From: Pyrrhoderma lamaoense
Taxonomy: Eukaryota; Basidiomycota; Agaricomycetes; Hymenochaetales; Hymenochaetaceae
Assembly (NCBI GenBank): GCA_002794735.1
Contig: NBAZ01000003.1
Coordinates: 2,232,001-2,296,000, forward strand
Reading direction: 5' to 3'
DNA length: 64,000 bases
This document shows, one piece after another, positions 35,632 through 48,954 of this stretch. A program made the position numbers and the translations under genes. The notes beneath the pieces are model-generated. The model searched no databases, was not told where the DNA came from, and was given only the letters and a program-made list of their open reading frames with translations. The stretch's first letter is position 1. Each line of letters begins with the position of its first letter.

Positions 35632-36355
35632 CTACATGAATTGACGAATCAAATCGTCGATCGTATCAGCATTACTTTTGAGCTCATTCCACTAGTGATC
35701 ATTAGATCAGTAACTCAGTCTATGCCTGGTAGCTGCGTATGATCATACCTGTTCTACGGACAGGGAAATACCCTTTTTACCAGGCTTTAGGTCATCATCC
35801 TCACCCCAAAACTCTCTTATATCAATTAGGGTCATGCCTATTATGGTTTAAATATGAGTATCTGCATCCAACCATATTTATTCAGGACGGAGCACGCACC
35901 CTTGAAATTTCGAACAGTTGCTCGTTTCTTCTTGCCTAAGTCAACATATTTCTCCCCTTCTGTGTTTGTAAACGCTTCATGTGCTTAATCAGAATCTCTC
36001 CCTGTAAACGTTTATTCAAGGAACTTACAGTTCTATACGGGAATTTCCCATTAATTATGGTTCGGGTTGATAAATTGAAGCTACCACTTACCTTGGCTAC
36101 ATTGCCTTTCTTATTAGATGAGGTAGGTACTTCGTCATCTGAGTCCATTTTGCGTTTTGTTTTGGACTTCTTAGCGGGCTTTTTCTATCGGTGGATGAGG
36201 GAACAAAAATCAATGCATGACATTGACGCGCGCATTAATGAGCTTAACTCTTACCTCAGAAGACTTTTTTGATTTCTTCTGGGTGGGGGTGAGTCCTCAT
36301 CGCCTGTCTCCTGTGCAGAGACCTCTTCTTCTTCATCTTTGCTTCGTTTTGCCAT
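35632..36355 (-). CDS. SUB1: Transcriptional coactivator PC4/SUB1
   Basis: Small single-strand-DNA-binding nuclear protein that supports RNA polymerase II transcription and repair. Start at 36355 (MAKRSKDEEEEVSAQETGDE). The charged N-terminal tail continues QKKSKKSSE, KKPAKKSKTKRKMDSDDEVP; the conserved PC4 domain follows: GEKYVDLGKKKRATVRNFKG, LIDIREFWGEDDDLKPGKKG, ISLSVEQ, and the last exon WNELKSNADTIDDLIRQFM (stop 35632-35634). Exon edges use GTAAGT, GTGCGT and GTATGA donors. In exon 1 the ATG frame and the QKKSKK frame differ. Either a 44-nt intron with a GTCTCT donor (about 36279-36322) or one missing base in the G5 run at 36285-36289 resolves this. It converges on YIF1 (118 bp between stops) and diverges from TOM1. 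Confidence 0.9.
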
Positions 36356-36615
36356 ATTCAGCTCTGTGTTTGCTGGATGATGTCAGAGACAGGGCAGGGC
36401 GAGTGAGTTCAACTGACGCTCTGATCTGACGCGAAGCATTAAAGTGTGACATTATGTTACATAACGCGACTCGTGAGAAGTACTTACTTCTTGAAGAGAA
36501 TGAAACGGGTGACGACTACACCCAGACCGCTTGGCTTTATTCAGTAATACTCTTGTTCTACTAGAAGGGAGCATCTGTCCACAGTTGTACGCTTGTGCGT
36601 TCGACGATTGGGAAG
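36356..36615. promoter_or_regulatory. Shared promoter region SUB1 / TOM1
   Basis: A 260-bp gap between divergent start codons. No clear core motif was picked out; the assignment rests on arrangement. Confidence 0.4.
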
Positions 36616-39600
36616 ATGAAAATCTCCCACAAACCAAAACGACTTGTACCTCCTGTATGTACTGTGTTTGTTACCTAATGCCTCTTTGCTACAGTTGTTT
36701 ATTGGATCTCTAACTTTTTGTTCAGATTCCTGAAGTCAATGCGCTCATAAATGAAATATTAGCGACTCCGGTCGAAGAACTTGCGAAACTCTTACGCTCT
36801 ATCGAGACATGGAAATGGCCTAGGACAGACCTTAATGCTTTTCTCAAAGTTCTGAACAAATTTGATTCGATTTTAGAGAAGGTGATCCAAGAATATGAAG
36901 TGGATACGCTCCAGGTCAAGGGTTACTCTCCTGATAAAAAAGAGCTCTTACTTCAGATACTCAGATTTGAGCGTCTTCTTTTAGAGCACTCAATGAACAG
37001 AAAAGTATTCAACTCTTATGATGTGCGTATATATGCACTTTCCTATAGCCTGAAAGGAGTTTATAATGTTTTTTATTTTATTTCAATATTTAGCGTTTGA
37101 ACAGTCTTATGTTCACTTCGGACCTTGACGTCCTCATAGCGACTTTGTTACTTCTGCTACGCCCCTCCCAACAATATTCTTCGCAACCTGCACTGTCGCA
37201 TTCATTGCATATCTCGACATCGCGCCTTGAATCGCTTGCGAAGACGGTGCCTACACTCCGAGAGCATGGCATAGAGATGTTGGATCTCGTGAGTAAAAAA
37301 GGAGAAAAGAGTGTTGAGGACTTGCCAATGGAAGCAAGCGAAGTCCATTTTCAATTCTACAGAAAGGATGACGACTCTGCCAATAAGGCAAAAGATGAAC
37401 ACGAAGGTGGTGTTTTCGAGGCGTCTTCAAATACCCACTCAAGCACACATCAATCACTGTCACATGTAGTCCACCTTGGACCCCTTTCCCAATCATCACG
37501 ATCTGCAATGGATATTTTTGCAGATGCAGTGAAATCTCATCAGGTTCCGGATAATGAAAAATTCGAACTCCTCTGCCGCATACGCTTTGCTCATGCATTG
37601 GGTGCCGGTCGTGAGGATGAAAGACAAAAACTTGTGATTAGTCGCTTATTAGCGATTGCCGTCTATGTGCATACACATGCTGAAAGCCAGGCACAGTCAT
37701 CGCTGTTCCTGTATGATACTGATCTCGTTTCACGAGTTGGAGAACTCCTACAACAAGATCGTGATGTACCTATTTTAGTGCAGATGGCGGCTCTCTCAGC
37801 ATTGGATGCATTTGCAAGATATAGAGGAAAGATCTCGGAAGTATTTAGCGCTGTAAATGTCGGTGTTAACCATGGCATATTAATGTCGTTGCTCCGCAAA
37901 ACTGTATTGGACATCTCAAATCCAAATTCCACAATTCCAAATTTGTTTGTAGATGCATTGATATCTTTTGTTACATATATCTCGTCACATCAAAATGGAG
38001 GGAATATGCTCGTTGGAGCTGGACTCGTGCCATTGTTGATTCAAATCATCGGGGTCGAAAATGTTGAACGACTCTCAGTCATTCCCAAAACTCTACAACT
38101 CCTTGATAATCTGTTGTATGGTTATAGTGTCGCGTTCACTCTCTTCTGCAATTCTCGAGGAGTAGAGGCACTTGTTACTCGTATCAAGGTGAGTACTGAT
38201 CAGCTATGAACATCCGGAAAGACTTATAGTTGGCGGTAATAGAATGAAGTCGATTTAGCAGTAAGCACTCATAAGGATCACAAGGATGCGCATAGCACAC
38301 TGAATCCTTTTGGTAAGTTTACATATACCCAAAGATTCCTGTACTATCTCTGATGTCCCATATCAGGATTGATTCCAATCTCTCGGAGCAGTCTTCTTAA
38401 GCAGCTGCTGAAATCCTTACACCGAATGATGCAGTCTTCGGGAACATCAGAAGGGATGCGTGGTCTTATCGACACTTCAGTACTTAAATCTGTCCAAACG
38501 ATCATCGAATATCGCGGTATTTTTGGTCCTCCGGTTTTGCCTATAGGTATGTGTACCTAATTATTGTTGTTTTTAATTTTATCGATAATAAAACATGTAT
38601 CCATAATAGCTATCAATATTGTTGCAACGTTTGTTCATAATGAGCCAACTTCACTAACAGCGATCCAGGAAGCAAAGCTACCTGAGACTATCTTCAAAGC
38701 TTTTGAAGCAGGTATAGAGCCTTCTTTCGAGGTAAGGAGTCCGACGAATGATAACTTAATAGACTCTAATCATGACTATCAGGTCATTCAATCTATCCCT
38801 AATGTGCTTGGTGCCCTATGCTTAAATCAAGCTGGCCAGGATCAACTAGCCGCCCACCCCTCTATCATTCCTGCTCTTTTCTCGATCCTTACATCAGAGA
38901 CTCATTTGAAAGTCCTTCTTGAGAAGGAAAATGCAGCAAATATTGGGAGCTCGATTGATGAACTTGTTCGACATCATCCAACATTGAAGAACATCGTATT
39001 TAATTCGGTTATATCCACACTCAAGAAGATTGAGATGCTAGGAAAGGAATTTGTTCCTGCTAGTGATATCCAGCAGTACTATCTGCTTGGTCTCAATACA
39101 CAAACATCTTCCCCGCCAAAAGCTGACGATGTTCCAATGGAAGAGGTCCATGCTACTTCTTCATCGGCTGAGGCGCAACAACCACCTGTTCCGGAGGCCG
39201 ATGCCGATGAATTGAGTGTGACAGAAGAAAGTCAAGCAAAGACTCATGACAACCTTGTAATTAATTACATCGATGTAGTCGGAAGAGTAAATCTTGTGTT
39301 TTACTACGCACTATTGTTTGTCACTTACAATTATCCTCTCAGTTCCTTGAAGGTCTCTTCCAACATGCAGGCCATTGTAAAGACTTTATCCAAAATACAG
39401 AGGGACTGGATTGCATCTCCCGCCTGCTTGCTCTTCCTTGTTTACCATACGATTACGCGAACCAAATCAATTCGGATGCGCTCGTTCAAGTAATCCGAAT
39501 GATAGTTGAAGTTTGTCCTGCAGACGCGTTGATACACTTAGTCAAACAAGTCCAAGAGTCTTTGGACGAGACCTCGGACTTCTGGAAGACGCCAAGGAAA

Positions 39601-42600
39601 GAGTCTACGCTACTTCCTTATATTGATATCAATAGTGGGTCTTTATCTTCACATTAAGTCGTGACTAGTAATAAAGCATGTTTTAGATACGGAAGACTTA
39701 GTGAAAGCTAATGATTTCTTTCATCGACTCATAACTTTACACATTAGAGTCACACTGCTTGCTGACGTTTATTCTACTGCCGGTTACATTCAGGGAAGAC
39801 AAGCCGTTGGACCACTTCAGAAGAGCACTGTCGGCATTTTACCTTCTTTAGGGGCGCTTCATAGGTCATGTATGTGGGAAAATATTGTTCTCAAGAACGC
39901 CTCTGCGAACAAAGGTCTTTCCACCTCTTCAAGTACCGTTTCATCATCGGACGATGTTGCAAACCCTGCTTTCTCGGCAGACGCAGTTCTTGAAGCATCG
40001 GCTAATACTATTACAGAGGGGACCTCAAGTTCAAGTCAGCAGACCGAAAATAAGACCGAATCGGCTGCTACGAAGAAGGAAGAAGATCCTAGACAGAGGA
40101 ATGCACAAGCACTGAGACATATTGCAAGTCAGATTCCGAATGCACTCGGTCCATTCTTCCAATGTAAGAAACTGGAAGGTTGTTATACTAGAAACACACT
40201 AATTATGAATGCATCAATAGCCGTTGCGAAATTGCTTGTATACAACAGACGTGCTCCTGATGAGCATCAGAAGCAACAAGCTGAAGCTATCTCAGCTACG
40301 CTTGCGGATGTTCTATTGAAACATCTAACCGAGTTTAAAGACGGTAAATGGATTAACACGTTTTTCCAAACCTTACTAATATCATTCCTTCAGAGAATTC
40401 GACTATCTCATATGCTTATCATACAGTCATGATTAGTTTGGTGACGGTTCTGATGTTCGATGGTATGTTATTTGACATTGTTACTTCCTGCGTATAAGTA
40501 ATAAGTTTCTTTAGAACGAGCTACCCACAGCAGCTACAATGCAGCTCTTCTAGTTCAGTTCCGTAAGGTAGGTGGATTAGATGCAGTGTTCTCAATCTGT
40601 CGGCGCCAAATGGATGCGATTTCACGTATCTCTGCCTTGAAGCCTTCCGAGAGAAGCGAAAGCGACCAACAAGAACTGGTGCATGCCTATGGTGGCCTAA
40701 GAATGGTTCTAAACCTGCTTATTCTACTGATTTCGTACAATCCAAATAATGATATGGGCCAGATTGCTCAATACATCTGCCGTAATAAGCCGGAAACACA
40801 TCCTGATTTCTTCCAGCAGAACGATTTCCTTGTGAAGATGAGGTTGGCTGTAGCTCCTGTGATTAAGGAACTTTGGGAATCTGAGTGGCTAGTCAACGCA
40901 CCTCCAGCTGTCAGCAAAATCATTATTAAATGCGTTCAAACACTCATATCTGGTGATAACGAGGTCCCAAGGCCAGAACTCAGCTCTACGGAGATGCTGC
41001 CAAGCTCAGGGCAAGACCTTCTCCGTCCATCAGTCCTGCCTCCAGACGAAGATCAAATTCGGCAAATTACAGATATGGGGTTCCCTAGAGAGTCAGCTGT
41101 TAGAGCTCTCGCCATGGCTCAGAACAATGTCAATTACGCAACAGACTTCCTGCTGAACAATCCGTATATAGAAGAGGGAATCACAGAAGAAGGGATCATC
41201 CGTATCCCTTCGATTGGCGCGACTTCAGGTGAAGCAGGCCCTAGTCAGACTGTGGAAGGACAGCCAGCTAGCGCAACAGAGGCAGTGGCAGAAGGGAGTG
41301 TGATGGAAACAGAAGGCAACTCAACCGAACAAACGCCAGTTCAAGAGACTCATCGAACCGAGGACACATTCATACCTGAAAAGACTATGGAAGAACGTCG
41401 ACAAGAACTCGATGCGATACGCCAGTCTCTTGCTTCCAATGTCGGACCTTTAGCACTAAGGCTAGCAGATGTGCAACCTGTGTTGATCTTTGATGTTCGG
41501 CAAGTATTTATCGGGCCCTCTGAGAAATATCAACCCGATGCTGTTCGTTGTGTTATCAATGACATTCAGAAATTCTCTCCTGCTGCGTATGATCTACAAG
41601 AGGAGCCATTGGCTGTAAGATGTCGTCTCCTGGCTTTGATTCTGGCTGATTCTACGAAAGTGGTAAAACAAGTCTCGGATAAAGATGGTCAAGCACTTAT
41701 GGATATGCTTCATGCGTTGCTTCTGTCTCAACCAATTGGGATTGACCAAGATCAACCTCTTCCCAAATGGCTCCCAGCACTCTTATTAGCAATGGAATCA
41801 CTTTTAGTGACTTCAGAGGAACCGCGTGTAGTTCCTTTAGTTACTGAGAATGAGGAGGTTACGAATCCACCGTTGATTACGGGACCTCGCTATGCTGAAG
41901 CACGATCTACGCTTTTCGAACTATGCATCCGCTTACTGCACATACCTAATCTTCCTCGAGATGAGCTTCTAGCTTCTCTTAGAATGCTAGTTCAGTTAAC
42001 ACGTGATTATAACATGGCCACACAGTTTGTTCATAGAGATGGTATCTCACTTCTCCTTAAACGGTTGAATGGGCCCCAGGGAGAAGCTCCGATCACCGGC
42101 TTTCAGAGTCATATCGCTATTATTCTACGGCACCTAGTCGAAGACCCAAAAGTGTTAGCATCCGCCATGTCTCAAGAGATCAAACGATTGTTTAACCAAT
42201 TTAGTCGAGCAAAGAAATCGACTGAGGTTCTCACGTTTGTTCGTAATTCTATGGCAGTCGCAGCTCGGGACTATCAAACTTTCTTGAATGTAACAAAGGA
42301 ACTTTGTGTTTTGGTCCGCCCAGACGTTCCTAATCATCAACTTTGTCTTAAGGAAAGCCACACTGATAAATCTGAGAGTGAAACTGACCCCACTAAGGCC
42401 GACGGAGGCAGTCGAATGCAAGTTGATGAGGCAGCCCATGCCGGCACTCCAGCTTATTCGGAGACTTTAGAATCAGTTGTACATTTCATGATCAATGAAC
42501 TCATGAGTGTGGGGAAGCGCGCTCACGAAGCACTTGCTTTCGATTCCTCGACAAAGGGTATAAAGTCACCCTCTAAGGGACCCAACACCAAAATCAGCTC

Positions 42601-45600
42601 GGGCTCTACGGGAGAAAGCTCCGCAGGTACTGGGTCGGGAGAATCGACAGATTCGGATAAGAAGAAAGAAGAAAATCAAAAGGCTCAAGAAGCACACGTT
42701 TATGCATGTTTCCTCATGCAATGCTTGTCAGAGCTGCTCTTCTCGTATGACCAATGTAAAATCGCATTCCTTGCTTACCCCAAGAAGCGAAACCAAACTC
42801 CTGCAAAAGATATTTTTGCCCGTTCTAAGTCAGTTGCACTATCGTTCCTGTTGAAAGAGTTGATAACTTTCGGCGCTTTCAACGTTGAGCCGAAATTTGA
42901 TGCTAGGAAGAGAATAATTCTGTGCAACTGGGCCATGTCGGTCTTAGTTGCTCTTTGTCTTGATAGTACTGCTGGATCTGATTCATCAACTCAAACGCAC
43001 GATATCACTTCTATCCGTAAGCTCGTTTTGGAGTCGATTAGCAAGGCGATCAAAGAGACTCCGCCCCATGAAACACTTGATGCTAAATATGGTCGGACGC
43101 TTGCACTTGTTGACCTGTGTTATCGTCTGTTGACGCTACGTTTTGGCGTATCTTCCGCCAAAAGTTCTGAAGAAGCACCTATGCACTTGGCTAAGATTAT
43201 GCTCGAGAAGAACTTTGTCTCGACACTGACTACTGTTCTTAATGATATCGATTTGAATTACCCAAATATGCGCAGCCTTGTTGTCACAATCCTTAGGCCA
43301 TTGGAATATCTGTAAGTCCTTGAAGCCGTTCATAAACATACTTTTAATCAACTGTTCGTTAAAGAACTAAGGTGGCGATAAAAATGGGTCGTTCTGACAA
43401 GGGTAAAGAAGCCGTCGACGTTGTGGAGTCTTCTTCGAGCTCTGGATCATCAGATAACGACGATGAAAGTAGCTATAGCGATGAGGAAATGGACGTTGAA
43501 GAAAGGGAAGAGACCCCAGACCTCTATCGTAACTCCTCGCTTGGAATGTAAGTCTTTTTTTCGGGTATTGCTGTATCATAAAACTGAAAAATTCATGGAA
43601 TAGGATATCTGGCGTATGTTTCTTCTAAGCTGTTTCCTTTAATTATACTTATTATTATATACAGGATATTGACGACGGTTATAATGAAGAAGATGAAGAG
43701 GTTTATGAAGAAGATGAAGAGGATGAGGATGAAGAGATGGATGTTGGCTATGATGAAAATACTGGAAGCTCGAGTTCAACAGATTCAGAAACTGAGGATG
43801 AAGCAGATGAGGAGGCTATTGCGGCTGAAATAGATAGACCTTCAGATGTCTGGGCAGACGTAGATGAAGAGATGAGAGATGAGGAAGATATAGATGATGG
43901 TGAAGAAGATGATGATCTCGAAGAGGAGGGCCATGACGATCCGCAAATTATGATGTGGGAGGTACGTCCATTCCTATTCAGTTTCGAAGGTACGAGCCCA
44001 TTACTCATGCTGTGAAAGGATGGTCAAGGGCATATTGTTAATGTAAATGACGAGGATGGTGAAGATGAAGACGAAATCGAAGACGGAGCTGGTGATGGTG
44101 AGGATGAAGAGAGAGCTGATGACGATGAAGCAGATATGGACATGATGTCCGCGGGTGACGAGTAAGTTTATGCATATACATACATCTATCGACGCTTATA
44201 CGCTTCTTGATAGTGTGGGAGAGGAGTTGGAGTTAGAACCAGTCGATTTTGAGGACCCATTCAATCTTACTCGGACGATGAACCGAGGCATGAGAGTTAA
44301 TAGTCGATTTTTGTTTGGTCCAGAGGTAATCAATCAGACTAGAGGTAGGTTGACTACAAACGTATTGGAATTCATAGTATACACGAAATTTAATACCATC
44401 CTAGATCCCGATGATATGCAAATATTTGGCCGTGCCGCTTTGAGCAATGCTCTCAATCAGGATACTACTAGCCATCCCTTACTTGTTGATGAGGGAAATA
44501 TAGGCAATGGATCTGGCATACAAGCTCGTGGTGCTTATTGGAGACGTACCCGAGGAGGTGGTACGACTAATGCCTATAACAATGTGCTTCAAACCATCGA
44601 AGATCTTGTCGGCGGAGGTGCATTGCAGCTTGTTCAACAATTGATGTCAAGGAGTGGTTTTACCGGGTCCATTGGTGCTGATATACGCGTAGAAGTACCT
44701 TCAGGGGCCGGGGCTCTCCTTGAACGAGGGCATATCCATCGTCATGGGCGTCCGGGAATCACAACATCTGTAAGACTTAGAGATCCCCGATCTGGAGAAG
44801 CTCGAGGAGATGGTAGAGACTTTGGACCATTGCAAACCCTTCAACGCTGGTCAGAAGAGGCTAAGATCACCCATGGAAAACACCTTCAAGACAGAACCCA
44901 AAAACTATGTAACCATATAGTTTTAGCTCTTTTACCAGCGGCCCGTGAGGAAGAAAAGAAGAGGAAGGAACAAGAGCAGAAAGAGCGTGAAGCTAGGGAA
45001 AAAGCTGCGAAGGAAGCTGCTGAAAAGGAGGCTGCCGAGAAAGCTGCCAAAGAAGCAGAAGAAAAAGCTGCCGCTGAAAAAGAGAAGGCAGAGAGAGAGA
45101 CTGCAGAGAGGGAGGCCACAGAAGGGGCAACCATCGTTGAGGCTTCAGGTCCTGAACAAGCTACTGGTGGTGATGAGGATACAGAAATGGTCGACATCAC
45201 AAATGATGCACCGGGCGGAGATGCTCATCAAGGAGATCCGTCGAATGTAGAAGCATCTTCTTCTGCACAAACTTCAGAAAGAGTTACAGTTATGATTCAT
45301 GGGAACCAAGTTGATATTACTGATACAGGTATTGATCCAACATTCTTGGAAGCTCTTCCAGATGATATGCGCGAAGAGGTACTGAACCAACACTTCCGAG
45401 AGCAGCGTTCTGCTCGTGCTGAGCCTGCAATAGAGTCCCAAATCAGCCCTGAATTCCTTGACGCACTCCCACCTGAGATTCGAGCAGAGATTCTTCGCGA
45501 GGAGAGATTAGAGAGAGATAGACGCGAACGACAAGAACGTGGTCAGGAGAGCACCGCAGGTCCCACCGAAATGGAAACTGCGGACTTCATTGCTAGTCTT

Positions 45601-48600
45601 GATCCTCAGTTGAGACAAGTTGTCCTGCTGGATTCTGATGATGGTATTCTCCAGTCCCTTCCATCTCATATTATCGCAGAAGCCGGGGCCCTTCGCGAAA
45701 ATACTCATCGCTTCCCTCGTATACATCCTATCCCTATGCAAACTAATTCCGTCACTACACAGGCACCACGTAAAACCCCTCAGGTTCGTGACGCCATACA
45801 GCTACTAGATAAAAATGGCATCGCTGCCCTCGTGAGACTCTTATTCTTCCCCAATTATCAAAGAAGTCGGTTTTGAACAAGGTACTCCTAAACCTCTGTG
45901 AAAACTCTAAGTCGAGAACAGAATTGTTTAACTTGCTATTAAGCATTCTGCAAGATGGTACCGGCGATCTCGCAGTAGTGGATAAGAGCTTTTCCCAACT
46001 GTCTGTCAAGAATACTAGAGGGTCACCTCTTACTTCAAGAAGTGCCGGAAAGCAGAAGGAGCTTAGTCTTTCAACAACGTCATCACTTGTTCCCAGCGAG
46101 TTGCCACCTGATCTCGTGGCTCAACGCTGTCTTGATGCATTGTCATATATCGTTGAGACCAATGAACTTTCTTCGCTTTTCTTCCTGACAGAACACGAAT
46201 TACCTGTTGGTTTGAAAAAAAGTGCTCAGAAAAAAGGGAAGGGAAAAGATAGACAGGGCCCTCAATCCCATTATCCTATTGTTCTCCTACTCGGTCTTTT
46301 AGACCGGCATGCACTACTAAAGACCCCCTCTATCATGGATGCTGTAGCTCAGTTACTAGATGCAGTAACTAGACCCCTCACAAGTTTGAAGGATGAGCTT
46401 AGAAAGAAAGAGACAAAAAGCGATCAAACCGATAGTCCCCAGAGGCCAGCTGATGAACAACAGTCATCGAATAGTCAGGTCCCCGCACCAACAGATTCTA
46501 GTACAACCTCAGGTAGGAGATTTTTGTCTACTAACATTGCAGAAATCTTAAAGGAATCTCTCTTTTTTTAGTTCCATCCGAGGCTGCCCCTCCTTCTACG
46601 GCAACCACTACAAGTGAAAGGGCCAACGATAAGAATCCATCAGTAGAGGCAATCGAAGAGAAGATACTTTTCTCAAACCCTCCACAGATTCCCCATCCTG
46701 CTCTAAGGTCTATTGTCAATATCTTGACGGTTGGAGAATGTTCAGGGAGGACCTTCCAGCATACGTTGGCACTTATTCAACATCTCTCCTTCCTTCCGGA
46801 TGCTCGGGATGTCATAGCTCAAGAGCTGAGATTGCGGGCTCATGAATTCGGGCAAAGCTTATCCTCGGATCTCGATACACTCATAGCTGCGCTCAAGGGG
46901 AGCCAGTCACAGGATGATCTGCCTCCCGATATTGTCGCGAAGTTCTCACCCGCTTCATCAGACCAAGCTAAGCTCCTCAGGGTCCTGAAGACAATTGACT
47001 ATATGTACTCAAAGGCCGTGACTAGCCTTATAGGTTCAGAAGAACAGTCAGCGGAGAACAGCGTCAAAGAGATTTATGAAACGTTCCGATTTACGTCTTT
47101 ATGGAAGAAGTTAAGCGAGTGTTTAACAGTTGTGGAAAGTAAATCGAATGTCGAACACATTGCCACAATTCTCCTTCCTCTTATCGAATCTTTGATGGTG
47201 GTTTGTAAGAATGTTGGTGTCAAAGGTGTTTCTGCGAACCTTGTCCCTAGTTCTCCTCGTTCTCCACAACCATCCGAGCAACCAGTAGATGATTTATTTG
47301 TTGAGTTCACCGATGAGCACCGTAAAATACTCAATCTCATGGTGCGAAACAACCCTTCCTTGATGTCAGGATCCTTCTCTTTACTTGTTCAAAACCCACG
47401 AGTCCTTGACTTTGACAACAAGAGGAATTACTTCAACCAACAGTTACGCAAACGCCCGTACCCTAGGGAGCCGTACTCTTCTCTTCACGTACCTGTCAGG
47501 CGTGCACGAGTGTTTGAGGACAGTTTCCAGGTCTTCCAGAATAAGACAGGAGAACAAATTAAGTACGGAAAACTTAGTGTACGGTTCCATCATGAAGAAG
47601 GTGTAGATGCGGGAGGTGTTACCCGTGAATGGTTCCAGATTCTGGCGCGACAGATGTTCAATCCAGATTACGCATTGTTTGAGCCGTGTGCTGCGGATAG
47701 GCAAACGTATCAACCTAATCGTGCCTCAGAAGTTAATCCTGAGCATCTGTCTTACTTTAAGTTTGTTGGGAGGGTTATTGGAAAGGCCATTTATGATGGG
47801 CGACTCATGGATGCGCACTTTGCAAGGAGTTTGTATCGTCAACTCCTAGGAAAACGTGTTGACTACAAAGACGTGGAATGGGTTGACCCAGAGTACTACA
47901 AGTCTTTGTGCTGGATTCTTGAGAACGATCCAACCGTATTAGATCTCACCTTCATCACCGAGGTGGACGAGGTAAGTTGCTTTTCTTACTTTCCAATATG
48001 AACTTAGTTTGCTGAATTACAGAAAATGTAGTTTGGTAGGCATGATGTAATCCCGCTCAAAGAAAACGGTACCTCGATCCCGGTAACCATGGAAAACAGG
48101 AAGGAATATGTTCAACTATCTGCTCAATATAGGTTACATACATCCATAGCCAAGCAGATCGATAGCTTGCTTAGTGGTTTCTATGAAATAGTCCCTAAAG
48201 ACCTGATCTCGATTGTAAGTGAAGAGTAGTATAGGATCGTTAAAAATGTAACTAACTGCAGTAATACAGTTCAACGAGCAGGAAGTTGAACTCCTTATTT
48301 CTGGAACTCCTGACATTGATGTGGATGAGTGGAGAGCAGCTACTGAGTACAATGGGTTATCGAGCTCCGATCCTGTAATTGTTTGGTGGTGGAGGGCGCT
48401 GAAGTCCTTCACTCGTGATGAGCGTGCTAAAGTCTTGAGTTTCGCCACTGGGACATCTCGCGTACCATTGGGTGGTTTCACTGAACTTCAAGGTGTGCAG
48501 GGAGTACAACGATTCTCAATACACCGTGCCTATGGAGAGCCAGACCGTTTGCCGCAAGCTCATACTTGTGAGTCCTCTTTACTATTCACAATTAAATTTC

Positions 48601-48725
48601 TTTCTCATTATTCCTCTATAGGTTTCAACCAAATTGATCTTCCTGAGTATTCTTCTTACGAGAAATTACGTCAACAATTGCTACTAGCTATTAATGAGGG
48701 AGGAGAGGGTTTCGGATTTGCTTAA
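36616..48725 (+). CDS. TOM1: Giant HECT-type E3 ubiquitin ligase TOM1/HUWE1
   Basis: Ubiquitin ligase of roughly 3,600 residues acting on excess histones, ribosomal proteins and other nuclear or cytosolic clients. Exon 1 (36616-36654, MKISHKPKRLVPP) and exon 2 (36726-37022, IETWKWPRTDLNAFLKVLNK) match the TOM1 start. Domains in order: DUF908/DUF913 armadillo region (about 37.1-40.4 kb; LFTSDLDVLIATLL-type start), UBA domain (about 41045-41165, IRQITDMGFPRESAVRALAM), a very acidic tract (about 43680-44160), an Ala/Glu/Lys-rich helix (about 44945-45120), UBM/DUF4414 repeats (IDPTFLEALPDDMREEVLNQ, ISPEFLDALPPEIRAEIL) and the HECT domain (about 47290-48725; YGKLSVRFHHEEGVDAGGVT). The catalytic Cys (AHTC then FNQIDLPEY) has its TGT codon split T|GT by the last intron. 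One base is missing at the C4 run 45849-45852, where LLFFP should continue QLSKKSVLNKVLLNLCENSK. Otherwise introns join in phase. Confidence 0.96.
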
Positions 48726-48954
48726 TTATCATTGTGCATACTTCTTATTTAGCTCTTTGTTCCTCATTGTACAACACCATCAATATAAAACAAGGCTGTG
48801 TCGTAGATGTCAATAAGTAATAATCTAACTGTTTTTTTACTCATAAAAATCCGCAATATGACAAGGGGATTTTAAACTGTGACAAGTCAATCATATAATT
48901 ACAGGGTTTTTAAGCAAGATACTGACAAAAGGAGGGGTTAGAAGTCCAGTAAAA

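Noticed and set aside
44886..45200. Ala/Ser-rich minus-strand frame
   Set aside because: Antisense of the Ala/Glu/Lys-rich helix in TOM1.
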